Shown: positions 44,702 to 52,820 of the stretch, in pieces
Layout of the letters: each line of letters starts with the position of its first letter
Position numbering within the stretch: the first letter of the stretch is position 1
NCBI GenBank assembly: GCA_028293625.1
Contig: JAQGOL010000004.1
Span: forward strand, 1-52,820
Reading direction: 5' to 3'
DNA: 52,820 nucleotides
DNA from: Chthoniobacteraceae bacterium
GTDB lineage: Bacteria; Verrucomicrobiota; Verrucomicrobiia; Chthoniobacterales; Chthoniobacteraceae
Program-made: the position numbers and the translations under genes
Notes under the pieces: model-generated
Databases searched by the model: none
What the model saw: the letters and a program-made list of their open reading frames with translations, nothing else
What the model was told of the DNA's origin: nothing

Positions 44702-45301
44702 ATGCCTGAATCGAAGAATCCTAATGGTCCAGAAGCGGCTCCCGAAGCGGCGCCGGTTTCAAACGTGGAAGTGACCGCTCCTGCCGCAACTCCTGAAGCT
44801 GCTCCTGCTCCCGCAGTAAAAGCCGCTCCGAAGGCCAAGGCTGCCAAGAAAAAAGATGCCGCTCCGGTGGAAGAGAAGAAAGTGGAAAACTTCTCGCTCG
44901 ATCCAAACGCGGTGGTTGAGCAGATCAAGGTCATCAAGGCCAAAGGCAGCAAAAACGTGCATTCGGGAATCGCGCACGTCCAAGCAAGCTTCAATAACAC
45001 CATTGTCAGCATCACCGACCAGAACGGTTCAGTGATTGGATGGTCGAGCGCCGGCAAGGTAGGCTTCAAAGGCTCGCGTAAAAGCACCGCCTATGCAGCT
45101 CAGATGGTTGCGCAGGATGCCTGCCGCCAGGCCATGGGCCACGGATTAAAAGAAGTCGAAGTGCGGGTCAAGGGACCTGGCGCCGGCCGCGAATCCGCAG
45201 TGCGCGCCATTCAGGCTGTCGGTCTTGAAATCAGCATCATCAAGGATGTTACTCCGGTGCCGCATAATGGCTGCCGTCCGCCCAAACAGCGCCGCGTTTG
45301 A
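44702..45301 (+). CDS. rpsK: 30S ribosomal protein S11 with long N-terminal extension
   Basis: A 199-residue S11 protein, which forms the platform near the mRNA exit. The usual domain begins near residue 78 ([20 protein letters not shown]) and runs to [19 protein letters not shown]11 is normally about 129 residues; the extra 70 at the start are Ala/Pro/Glu- then Lys-rich ([20 protein letters not shown]) and look disordered. A start inside the extension is not favoured because the first ATG is 13 bases after rpsM and no later Met precedes the domain. Confidence 0.96.
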   Translation: MPESKNPNGPEAAPEAAPVSNVEVTAPAATPEAAPAPAVKAAPKAKAAKKKDAAPVEEKKVENFSLDPNAVVEQIKVIKAKGSKNVHSGIAHVQASFNNTIVSITDQNGSVIGWSSAGKVGFKGSRKSTAYAAQMVAQDACRQAMGHGLKEVEVRVKGPGAGRESAVRAIQAVGLEISIIKDVTPVPHNGCRPPKQRRV

Positions 45302-45350
45302 TTTCGCACGGCACGATCAATACGAATTCAAAGATTAAGAAAGACTAGTC

Positions 45351-45962
45351 ATGGCACGTTATACAGGAGCAAAAGACAGGATCAGCCGCCGGTTTGGAGT
45401 ACCGATTTTCGGCCCTACCAAAGCGCTCGAGCACAAGAATTATCCTCCCGGCATTCATGGACCAAAAGGTTCGCGCCGCAAGAAATCCGAATACGCTGTT
45501 GCGTTGGATGAGAAGCAAAAGCTTCGCTACCAATACGGTGTTCTGGAACGCCAGTTCCGCCGTTACTTCCAGATCGCTTTGACACGCCGCGGCGTGACCG
45601 GCCAGATTCTTCTTCAGTTGCTCGAAACACGTCTCGATAACGTCGTCTACCGTCTCGGATTCGGCAGCAGCCGCGCCGCAGCACGCCAGATGGTGTGTCA
45701 TGGCCACATTCAGGTCAATGGTCGCAAAGTCGACATTTCGTCCTTCAACGTGAAGCCCGGCGACAAGATCACGGTCAAGGATCACGCCAATTCACGCAGT
45801 CTCGCAGCCCGCAATTTCGAGCTCACACAGATCACTCCGGTTCCGGATTGGTTGAATGTGGACAAGGATCATTTCGCCGGCGAAGTCTCCCGCATTCCGA
45901 GCCGCGAAGAGATCGCGCCGATCGTCAACGAACAGTTGATCGTTGAACTCTACTCGCGTTAA
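45351..45962 (+). CDS. rpsD: 30S ribosomal protein S4 (cysteine-free form)
   Basis: A 203-residue S4 protein that initiates assembly of the 5' domain and shapes decoding accuracy. MARYTGAKDRISRRFGVPIF, the S4 RNA-binding domain LETRLDNVVYRLGFGSSRAA and GHIQVNGRKVDISSFNVKPG are canonical. The N-terminal zinc cysteines are absent, so this is the zinc-independent form. It is the last gene before the terminator; rpoA and rplQ do not follow. Confidence 0.98.
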   Translation: MARYTGAKDRISRRFGVPIFGPTKALEHKNYPPGIHGPKGSRRKKSEYAVALDEKQKLRYQYGVLERQFRRYFQIALTRRGVTGQILLQLLETRLDNVVYRLGFGSSRAAARQMVCHGHIQVNGRKVDISSFNVKPGDKITVKDHANSRSLAARNFELTQITPVPDWLNVDKDHFAGEVSRIPSREEIAPIVNEQLIVELYSR

Positions 45963-45991
45963 TCCGCGGTTGTAGGAACCAATCAAAACAA

Positions 45992-46031
45992 AACGGCGCG
46001 GATTGCCTCAGGCAGTCCGCGCCGTTTTTTT
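45992..46031 (+). terminator. Intrinsic terminator of the ribosomal superoperon
   Basis: AACGGCGCGGA and TCCGCGCCGTT flank a shorter TTGCC/GGCAG stem and a TCA loop, and the hairpin is followed by seven T. It starts 30 bases after the rpsD stop and is the strongest terminator in the window. Confidence 0.95.
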
Positions 46032-46056
46032 GTCGATTGATGATGAAGCGCTTGAT

Positions 46057-46296
46057 TTAGCCGGGTAGCGCTTCAATGAAGGCAAGCGCTTTGTCAAAGC
46101 TGCTGCGCTTTAAGTAGTGTTCAAGTTGGGGGTCGACGGGAGGCGGGAGTTCCGCTTGAAGAACTTGAATGCGTTCAGATACGGATTTGAGCCGTTCCAA
46201 ATGAGCGTCGGAATCTTGAGCATACGCTTCGCGATCCTGAATGACGGCAAGACGCTCACGGAGGGCAGAGGCAAGAGTTTGGTATGAGGCAACCAT
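46057..46296 (-). CDS. Small coiled-coil hypothetical protein
   Basis: A 79-residue protein with a heptad-like helical N-terminal half (ALRERLAVIQDREAYAQDSD, LERLKSVSERIQVLQAELPP), a Pro-rich turn, and a second helix HYLKRSSFDKALAFIEALPG. No signal peptide is present. It is convergent with the ribosomal operon and shares the terminator region. The family is not recognised, but the composition is that of a real small soluble protein. Confidence 0.65.
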   Translation of the reverse strand: MVASYQTLASALRERLAVIQDREAYAQDSDAHLERLKSVSERIQVLQAELPPPVDPQLEHYLKRSSFDKALAFIEALPG

Positions 46297-46509
46297 GGGA
46301 AAAAAGGGTGTGCGAGTTCATCGGGCTTGTCCATTGCCATCCGCCTGCCTGGCAAAACAGCCGGCTTGCCTCTTTAACGAAGTTCACTACGATGGCTATA
46401 AGCTTGCGACGGCGACAATTTCCCTCTGTTGTTCCTCTATTTGTAATTTTCCGAGCATCGTTCAATTCCCTCACGTTCTCCGTACTTCCCCCAGTTCCCC
46501 CCAGCTGTC

Positions 46510-47703
46510 ATGAAACGATTCCGTTCTCTTTTCTTTGTTTTGTCTCTTCTGTTTTGCCTCTTCCTGGCGCTGCAGACGCAAGATGCCAAAGCGGCCACCG
46601 AGGTAATTCATGAGCTGCAGATCGGCGATGCCGCGCCGGACTTTTCTCTCCCTGGCATTGATGGCAAAACCCACGCGTTGGCCGATTACAAGACCGCCAA
46701 ATTGTTAATGGTTGCGTTTATCTCCAATCATTGCCCCGATTCGCACGCAGCTGAGGACCGCATCAAAAAGCTGTTGGCCGATACAAAAAATCAGGGCCTT
46801 GAGCTGGTTGCCATCAACCCAAATAATCCGGAGGGGCTCAGCATTGATGAACTTGGTTATTCGAAGTATGACGACGGTTTTGAGGACATGAAAAAATATG
46901 CGGCTGAAGCGGGGTTTACGTTTCCTTATCTGTATGATGGTGAGACGCAGGCGGTAGCCAAAGCCTATGGATGCCTGGCTACGCCGCATATCTTCCTTTT
47001 TGATGCGGAACGAAAGCTGCGTTACAAGGGCCAGTTTGACGACTCGCGCTTCGCCGATTCTTCCACTGTAAAGTCGGCGGATGCCCGCCACGCCGTCGAG
47101 GAACTGCTTGCCGGTAAACCAGTTTCGCTTGCCATTACCAAACCGCATGGATGTTCCACAAAATGGCTCAGCAAAAAGCAGTCCATTGTCGAGGCCGCGC
47201 AGAAATGGGACAAGACACCCGTCGACGTGGCACCGATTGATGCGGCGGGCGTTGCACTGCTCCGCAAAAACGGCACCAATAAAGTGCGTCTTTTCAATGT
47301 GTGGGCCACGTGGTGCGGACCATGCGTCGCGGAATTCCCCGAACTGGTGAAGACCGCACGCAAGTTCGATATGCGCGACTTCGAACTGATCACCTTCAGC
47401 GTGGATGACCCGACCGATGGCGCGAAGGTAAAAGCGTTTTTGGAAAAACGCGGAGCGGGTCTTTCGAACCGGCTGAAAAACTCTTTGAGGGCCGAGAATC
47501 GTCCCACCAACAGTTATCTTTTCAGTGGCGCAAGCGTGAACGATTTGATGAAGGAACTCGATCCGGAATGGCCGGGCGCAATCCCGCACACTTTGCTGGT
47601 CGATACGGATGGAAAAGTAATCTGGCGCCACAACGGGCCTGTTGACGGCGATGAACTTCGCGCAAAGATCATCGAACACATCGGCGCGTTTTATAAGCCG
47701 TAG
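46510..47703 (+). CDS. Secreted two-domain thioredoxin-fold protein (AhpC/TSA-like plus TlpA-like)
   Basis: A 397-residue protein with a signal peptide (MKRFRSLFFVLSLLFCLFLA, cleavage near AKA). Residues 35-200 form an AhpC/TSA-like domain: GDAAPDFSLPGIDGKTHALA, FISNHCPDSHAAEDRIKKLL, and YLYDGETQAVAKAYGCLATP with IFLFDAERKLRY. It keeps one Cys in NHCPDS. Residues 240-397 form a TlpA-like thioredoxin domain with the redox motif in NVWATWCGPCVAEFPELVKT. The pair probably acts in periplasmic thiol redox chemistry, but the partner is unknown. The downstream serine dehydratase gene starts 48 bases later. Confidence 0.88.
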   Translation: MKRFRSLFFVLSLLFCLFLALQTQDAKAATEVIHELQIGDAAPDFSLPGIDGKTHALADYKTAKLLMVAFISNHCPDSHAAEDRIKKLLADTKNQGLELVAINPNNPEGLSIDELGYSKYDDGFEDMKKYAAEAGFTFPYLYDGETQAVAKAYGCLATPHIFLFDAERKLRYKGQFDDSRFADSSTVKSADARHAVEELLAGKPVSLAITKPHGCSTKWLSKKQSIVEAAQKWDKTPVDVAPIDAAGVALLRKNGTNKVRLFNVWATWCGPCVAEFPELVKTARKFDMRDFELITFSVDDPTDGAKVKAFLEKRGAGLSNRLKNSLRAENRPTNSYLFSGASVNDLMKELDPEWPGAIPHTLLVDTDGKVIWRHNGPVDGDELRAKIIEHIGAFYKP

Positions 47704-47751
47704 GTAACTGCGCGGTGGCGCTGACCGCCGAGCTGGAAATCGACAGCTGTC

Positions 47752-49341
47752 ATGTTTGTCAGCATTTTCAACGACGTTATCGGACCGGTGATGCGCGGTC
47801 CTTCAAGTTCACACTGCGCAGCAGCCCTTCGCATTGGAAGATTGGCTCGCGACCTGATGGAGGAAAAGCTTGACGCCGTGCTCGTGGAGTTTGATAGGCA
47901 TGGTTCGCTGCCAACCACGCACGATACGCAAGGCTCGGATATGGGCCTTTTTGGCGGGTTAATGGGATGGGACGCCGCGGATGAACGCCTGCCAGGCTCC
48001 ATGCGGGCGCTTGAAGAAAGCGGCGTCGGGATCCGCATCGAGACCGTCGATGCCGGCGATCCGCATCCAAATACCTACCGTCTTACGCTGAGTAAGAATG
48101 AGAAGAGCCACTCCCTTCGCGCTATTTCCACCGGTGGCGGAATGATGAAGGTGCTCGATATAGACGGGTTCGCGGTCTCCATGTTCGGCGACTACTTCGA
48201 GACCCTTTTGTGGGCCCGAGGCGATGGCGTTGCCCTGCGTGAAAAAGTCGCCATGCTCTTTGATGCGGATGCCATCCTGCTTCATGAACATAATGGATTG
48301 CAGATGGTGGAGGTAAAGGCGCAACAGTTTGTTCCCGACCTTGTCCTCGCGCAGTTGAAACTCCTTGGATTTGTAGGAATCGTAAGGCGGCTCGCCCCGG
48401 TGCTACCCGTTCTTTCGCACCGCACGACGAAGGTGCCATTTAGTTCCTGTGCCGAAATGCTGGCTTTTGATGCAGGTCGCGACATCCCCCTCTGGAAACT
48501 TGCCCTGGAATACGAGTGTACGAGGGGCGGTTTATCCGAGCAGCAAGCAATGGAAATGATGGTCGGCATCGTGCGCATTCTACGGCGTTCCATCGCCCAA
48601 GGGATCGCCGGGACAACTTATGAAGACCGTGTACTTGGGTATCAGTCCGGCCGGTTTGAACGGCTGATGCAGGAAGGAGGCTTGCTAAATGCCGGCGCGC
48701 TTAACCGCATCATTCTTTATGTGACGGCGCTCATGGAGGTGAAGAGTTCCATGGGGGTCATCGTGGCGATGCCAACCGCCGGGGCATGCGCGGCCCTGCC
48801 CGGTGCTGTCATCGCAATGGCTGAGGAAATGAATCTGGGAGAGGACGAGATGGCACGCGCCATTCTCGCCAGTGGAATCATTGGAGTGTTTATCGCAACG
48901 GCATGGACATTCGCTGCCGAAGTCGGCGGTTGCCAGGCTGAGGGCGGTTCCGCTGCGGCAATGGCGGCGGGCGCGCTGGTCACGATGGCCGGCGGCACAC
49001 TCGCGCAGGCCGTCGCCGCTGCGTCAATGGCAATGCAGAGCATGATTGGGCTCATCTGCGACCCGATTGCCAACCGCGTCGAAGCGCCCTGCCTTGGCAA
49101 AAACGTGATGGCGGCTGCCAATGCGCTCTCTTGTGCAAATATGGCGCTCGCCGGCTTTGATCAGGTCATCCCGCTTGATGAAGTGATCGAGACTGCCAAA
49201 CAAGTCGCTAAACAAATGCCCCGCGAACTTCGATGCACCGCGCTCGGCGGCCTTTCCATTACTCCGGCGTCAGTGGCCATTGAGAAAAGGCTCGCTGAGA
49301 AAAAGATGGCGTGCGGAACGGGATCGTGCGGCTGCAAATAG
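47752..49341 (+). CDS. sdaA: L-serine dehydratase, iron-sulfur type, single chain
   Basis: A 529-residue enzyme converting L-serine to pyruvate and ammonia. The beta domain comes first (SIFNDVIGPVMRGPSSSHCA, HGSLPTTHDTQGSDMGLFGG), with an ACT-like region, then the alpha domain. Cluster-binding Cys candidates lie in PTAGACAALPG, EVGGCQAEGGSAAAMAAGAL and ANRVEAPCLGKN. The C-terminus ends in a Cys-rich ACGTGSCGCK tail. Joining both parts in one chain is typical of E. coli SdaA/SdaB-like enzymes. Cytoplasmic. It may be co-transcribed with the preceding redox protein. Confidence 0.95.
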   Translation: MFVSIFNDVIGPVMRGPSSSHCAAALRIGRLARDLMEEKLDAVLVEFDRHGSLPTTHDTQGSDMGLFGGLMGWDAADERLPGSMRALEESGVGIRIETVDAGDPHPNTYRLTLSKNEKSHSLRAISTGGGMMKVLDIDGFAVSMFGDYFETLLWARGDGVALREKVAMLFDADAILLHEHNGLQMVEVKAQQFVPDLVLAQLKLLGFVGIVRRLAPVLPVLSHRTTKVPFSSCAEMLAFDAGRDIPLWKLALEYECTRGGLSEQQAMEMMVGIVRILRRSIAQGIAGTTYEDRVLGYQSGRFERLMQEGGLLNAGALNRIILYVTALMEVKSSMGVIVAMPTAGACAALPGAVIAMAEEMNLGEDEMARAILASGIIGVFIATAWTFAAEVGGCQAEGGSAAAMAAGALVTMAGGTLAQAVAAASMAMQSMIGLICDPIANRVEAPCLGKNVMAAANALSCANMALAGFDQVIPLDEVIETAKQVAKQMPRELRCTALGGLSITPASVAIEKRLAEKKMACGTGSCGCK

Positions 49342-49852
49342 GAAGCTGATTAAAGGAGCCTCCTCTCCTTGCAGACATGGCTGCGATGAAGCTGGCGCGA
49401 ATAAAGCGCTCTTGGACAGATCGCTCATCCTTTCCGGACGGCCGCTTCCATCGACTCTCTTCCGGCTACCCGGGATAATACTCGGCAATGAGCGGCGCTT
49501 CAATAGACCGCTCGCGTTGCTGCGGAGAATGGGCCAAGCCAGCGCGTCGCCGATTTCACTGCGGAGCGCCGGCAAAATGCATGGTGGCTCACAGGCTTTC
49601 ACGCTGGTCTGGACTGTTATGTATACAGTCAAGTGCATACGATAACGAATTAATAGCTGCTTGTAATTGGTGTGCGGTCTTTCTGGATGCGTTTGCCAGG
49701 AGGCGGGCTGGCAATCCGGGTTTCGGAGCGGCCACATTGAGCGCCAACTAACGCGCGGCAACGGCAAGCCAATTCCTCAGGCTTTGTTTAATTTAAAACA
49801 TCGGATAAAATTAATTTGTACGCGCAAATCAAAAAAAATGTAAACGGATTAA

Positions 49853-49870
49853 ATAACGTCTTGACGTTAT
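49853..49870. promoter_or_regulatory. Operator-like palindrome ATAACGTC-TT-GACGTTAT
   Basis: ATAACGTC and GACGTTAT are perfect inverted 8-base arms around TT, about 180 bases upstream of the large secreted-protein gene. The right arm contains TTGACG, so the palindrome overlaps a possible -35 box, a classic repressor arrangement. No matching regulator is recognised. Confidence 0.45.
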
Positions 49871-49939
49871 CGGTCTTTTTCTTCGTTGTGCAAAAGCTGC
49901 AAATTAAAACAAAACGAAAATTAACTTCGCGACATCTCT

Positions 49940-49958
49940 AATCCATATTTGATGGATT
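49940..49958. repeat. Palindrome AATCCAT-ATTTG-ATGGATT
   Basis: Perfect 7-base arms with a 5-base loop, in the AT-rich leader about 90 bases before the next start codon. It could be a small RNA hairpin or a binding site. Confidence 0.4.
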
Positions 49959-50049
49959 TAGATTTTACCATCTGCTAATGGGATGTTTATTTGTGAAGTT
50001 TATCGTTTGTTGCCTCTGTGATGCACGCGACTCCCAAAATTGAAATTTT

Positions 50050-52820
50050 ATGCGGAACGACTCGAAGCACGGCAACCCCGACAAATCGCAGACATCGCAT
50101 CGGGAAAAGAGACGTGCGCAGACCTCAGGTGCGTGGCGAATAGGGCCGCTCTTACTGCTTGCCTGGTTTTATTCCATTGCGATAGCGACAGCGGCCGCTG
50201 TTCACGTCCCGTATTTCACCGATTTCGAGGGCGTGATTGGTTCGGAATGGTCCTCGGCAAGTGCTGATAGTTCAGCAACGCCGGCTTTTACTCGTTTCTC
50301 CGGCAGATTTGGAAATGAAACACAGACGCTCGCCCTTTCAGATCTGACGGCGGGCAGTAGCTACACAGTCGTCTTTGACCTATACATCCTTGATTCGTGG
50401 GATGGAAACGGCGGGGCGGGCCCTGATTATTTCAATGTGAGTGTGGATGGCGCCCAGCTTTTGCGTCATACCTTTAGCAACTACAACGGCACGCCACCCA
50501 GCCAGCCGCAATCTTTTCCAGAGGAGCCGGAAAGCGGCCGAATCTCGCTCGGATTCAACTCGAGCTATGTGGATGCGATTTATCGAAGCATTGAGGTTAC
50601 TTTCACCGCCTCCGGTCCAACCGCGCAGATCTCTTTCCGGGGGGAGGGGCTCCAGGAGCTTAACGATGAGTCATGGGGAGTCGACAATGTCAGTGTCAGG
50701 CTTGCTTCCGATGCTCCGGCTTCGGCCATCCTGGTAATTAGTTTACCGGAAGCCAACTCCACCAGCAGCGCTGTCATCGACAGCTTTCTTCTTTCGGCAT
50801 CGCGCGCCCTGGATGCCTCCTCTGCCGGAGCATCGCAAAGCTATGCATTGCGCGAAGCCGGTCCGGACGGCTTGATTGGAAACGGGGATGATAGCATCTA
50901 TGCGCTAACTCCTTCCTATAATGGCTCCAAAACGGTCACGCTCACTTTTCTAAATAGTCCGCTGCAGCCGGGCCGCTACCGATTTGAAACCAATGCGGGT
51001 CTTAAAGATATAGGTGGCAATTCCGTGGCGAATATCGTCCGGGATTTTACAATCGCAAATCCGGTTGGCGGTCAGATTGAGAATACGAATAACCAAACGC
51101 GCCTCGACGGAACGCCTTTGCCTCTGAGTGAAACACCCGCCGGCTCTGCTTTTTATACTGCGCTTGGTGTGGGGAAGTTTTCTTCCAACGCCGATGTGGA
51201 TTATTGGTCTTTCAATGGCGAAGCGGGCGACAAGATCACGCTTCGACTTGAAGCAAGTGAACTTAACACGTATCCGCAGCTCGAATTGCAGAACCCCGGC
51301 GGAGTTGGTGTGGTCGCGGCGAATGGGAGTTACTCAGGGGTTGCTCAGATCCAAAGCTTTATACTTACTGGGCCCGGGACTTATTATGTGCGTGTTTATA
51401 ACACGCAGAATCCGTCGCTTTACAAATTACGGGTTGACCAGTCACGCGGACCTCAATTTGAGCTCGAGGGCAACGATAGTCAGAACAGCGCCAATTTCGC
51501 CCTCGCCTTCTCGCAAACCGGGCAAGCTGTGGTCGCTGGAACACTGCCTGCCGACGACTGGTCAGGGGACTATTATCAACTTGGCTCTCTCAACTCAGGC
51601 AATGGAATCAATGCTACGCTCGTCTTTCCCGCCGGAAGTTCATTAAACGCCAGCCGCGCGACGATTTCAATTGAAGCCCAGGGCAATCCTGTTCCGTTGG
51701 CAACGAGCAGTACTGGCACGCTCAATTACATCACTGGAAATAGTGCCGTCTACTTTTTGCGCATTCAGGGCGCCGATGGCAGGGACATCCGCTCCCAGTA
51801 TATCCTTTCCATTGATCTTTCCGACAGCGTGGCGCCGCTGATTGCCAGGGTTAGCCTGCCGGAGGAAGGCGGCAGCAGCACGGCGCTCTTTGACCGGTTT
51901 AGTTTGAGCTTCTCGGAGGACATGGTGGCAGGGCCTGTTAATAACACGGGCAACTTTGAGCTGCGCGGAGCTGGGAAGGACGGGCTCTTTGGCACGGTGG
52001 ACGATCTGCTCTATAGCTTGCGTAGCGAGGGCTACAGCAGCGGGCTGAGCGCCTCCTACAGGATAGTGAACGGGCCGCTGCAAGCGGGAGCTGTGAGGTT
52101 TACCGCCTCGACCGCGCTCACTGATCGCGCGGGCAACCCGCTTGGAGCGCCATTTACGCGCACGTTCAGCATAGCGGATGTGCCCGGGATTATCCTTGAG
52201 AACCGCAATAACAACACGCGCGCGAACGCAACCAGCCTGAGCCTGACTCCGGGCGCTGTGGGAGATGGCGGCTTTATAGAAGGCTTTAGCGAAGGCGGCT
52301 CTTCGCAGCCGCGCGATATTGAGTTGGGTGACTTTAACAAAGATGGGCATCTGGACCTGGAAACGGGCAATGTAGGTAACAACACGGTTGGAGTACGCTT
52401 GGGCAGGGGAGACGCGACATTCCAGAACCCGGTCGACTACAGCGTGGGAAGCGGTCCGCTCTCGGTAACGGCGGGCGACTTTAATAACGACGGCAAGCTC
52501 GACCTTGTGGCTGGCAATTTCTATGCGGCTACGGTGAGTGTGCTGCTTGGCAATGGCGATGGCACCTTTCAAAGCGCAAGAGCTTTTGACGCAGGCAGTA
52601 ATCCGCGGGTGGTGGTGGGCGACTTTAATGGAGATGGGAAGCTGGACGTGGCTTCAGCCAATGAAGGGAGCGCCAATGTGAGCGTGCTCGTGGGCAATGG
52701 GGATGGGACTTTCCAGAGCGCGGTCAACTATGCGGTGGGAGCAAGCCCGCAGTCGCTTGCAGTGGCGGACTTTAATGGCGATGGCAAGCCGGACCTGGTG
52801 GCGGCCAATGCCGGCAGCGC
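50050..52820 (+). CDS. Large secreted protein with PPC-like and FG-GAP/VCBS repeats, runs off right edge
   Basis: The ATG at 50050 (MRNDSKHGNPDKSQTSHREK) opens a frame with no stop through 52820, giving 923 complete codons. A long basic leader precedes a signal-anchor helix (GPLLLLAWFYSIAIATAAAV, residues 35-55). Next is a jelly-roll-like region (PYFTDFEGVIGSEW ... SWGVDNVSVRLAS). A PPC-like domain follows (FSSNADVDYWSFNGEAGDKI, GPGTYYVRVYN). Two related Ig-like units each carry an AGxDGLxGxxDDxxY motif (near 50870 and 51970). From about 52320 there are FG-GAP/VCBS repeats of the type GDFNNDGKLDLVAGNF and LLGNGDGTFQ, which fold as beta-propeller blades with calcium-binding DxNxDG loops. A surface or secreted adhesin-like or matrix role is likely. 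The start could also be a later codon nearer the hydrophobic segment. Confidence 0.85.
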   Translation, partial: MRNDSKHGNPDKSQTSHREKRRAQTSGAWRIGPLLLLAWFYSIAIATAAAVHVPYFTDFEGVIGSEWSSASADSSATPAFTRFSGRFGNETQTLALSDLTAGSSYTVVFDLYILDSWDGNGGAGPDYFNVSVDGAQLLRHTFSNYNGTPPSQPQSFPEEPESGRISLGFNSSYVDAIYRSIEVTFTASGPTAQISFRGEGLQELNDESWGVDNVSVRLASDAPASAILVISLPEANSTSSAVIDSFLLSASRALDASSAGASQSYALREAGPDGLIGNGDDSIYALTPSYNGSKTVTLTFLNSPLQPGRYRFETNAGLKDIGGNSVANIVRDFTIANPVGGQIENTNNQTRLDGTPLPLSETPAGSAFYTALGVGKFSSNADVDYWSFNGEAGDKITLRLEASELNTYPQLELQNPGGVGVVAANGSYSGVAQIQSFILTGPGTYYVRVYNTQNPSLYKLRVDQSRGPQFELEGNDSQNSANFALAFSQTGQAVVAGTLPADDWSGDYYQLGSLNSGNGINATLVFPAGSSLNASRATISIEAQGNPVPLATSSTGTLNYITGNSAVYFLRIQGADGRDIRSQYILSIDLSDSVAPLIARVSLPEEGGSSTALFDRFSLSFSEDMVAGPVNNTGNFELRGAGKDGLFGTVDDLLYSLRSEGYSSGLSASYRIVNGPLQAGAVRFTASTALTDRAGNPLGAPFTRTFSIADVPGIILENRNNNTRANATSLSLTPGAVGDGGFIEGFSEGGSSQPRDIELGDFNKDGHLDLETGNVGNNTVGVRLGRGDATFQNPVDYSVGSGPLSVTAGDFNNDGKLDLVAGNFYAATVSVLLGNGDGTFQSARAFDAGSNPRVVVGDFNGDGKLDVASANEGSANVSVLVGNGDGTFQSAVNYAVGASPQSLAVADFNGDGKPDLVAANAGS

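Larger units (their letters stand above)
49342..50049. other. Long intergenic stretch with AT-rich promoter-like block
   Basis: No gene is supported in about 700 bases. The first half is GC-rich and the second half (49780-50049) strongly AT-rich, with two palindromes annotated separately. This AT-rich block is the likely promoter and leader region for the large secreted protein that follows. Confidence 0.5.

Overview
The window looks like a chromosomal piece of a Verrucomicrobia member, most plausibly of the Chthoniobacter/Spartobacteria type. This is an inference from gene content: two PEP-CTERM surface proteins, one of them an autotransporter-associated beta-strand repeat protein; a DUF1080 secreted glycoside-active protein; a TIGR03067-like lipocalin-fold protein; an FG-GAP/VCBS-repeat giant protein; and a ribosomal superoperon lacking tuf, rpsN, rpmD, infA, rpoA and rplQ at their usual places. 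I could not run a database search.

Layout. (1) 1-4800 is a run of small minus-strand genes, mostly membrane or secreted proteins of unknown function, separated by imperfect inverted repeats with RYYYAAC/GTTRRRY-like ends. I read it as an integron gene-cassette array without an integrase in the window (a CALIN-type array). (2) 5048-7569 is decayed accessory DNA: a RepA-like AAA ATPase broken by two frameshifts and an amber codon, and a pentapeptide-repeat protein split by an in-frame TGA. (3) 7570-15600 holds a coiled-coil hypothetical protein, a DUF1080 protein, long non-coding stretches with dispersed repeats, and a 1247-residue nuclease-STAND-type NTPase that is a candidate anti-phage protein. 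(4) A tRNA-Ala(CGC) at 15621 marks the change to more ordinary sequence: an ExbD-like protein, a crystallin-J1-like ADP-ribosylglycohydrolase relative, two PEP-CTERM genes, a BrkB/YihY membrane protein and a GT-C-like membrane protein.

(5) 28136-45962 is a nearly uninterrupted str-S10-spc-alpha superoperon: rpsL, rpsG, fusA, rpsJ, rplC, rplD, rplW, rplB, rpsS, a secreted coiled-coil protein gene, rplV, rpsC, rplP, rpmC, rpsQ, rplN, rplX, rplE, rpsH, rplF, rplR, rpsE, rplO, secY, adk, map, rpmJ, rpsM, rpsK, rpsD. It is preceded by a terminator-like leader hairpin and closed by a strong intrinsic terminator at 45992. The exported coiled-coil protein between rpsS and rplV, and the long tails on S11 and L22, are the oddities.

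(6) 46057-52820 has a small coiled-coil protein, a double-thioredoxin-fold secreted protein, a one-piece iron-sulfur L-serine dehydratase, an AT-rich intergenic block with palindromes, and the first 924 codons of a large secreted PPC/VCBS-repeat protein that runs off the right edge.

The best candidates for something undescribed are the cassette array and its unknown cargo, the solitary nuclease-NTPase at 10983-14726, and the exported protein embedded in the S10 operon.
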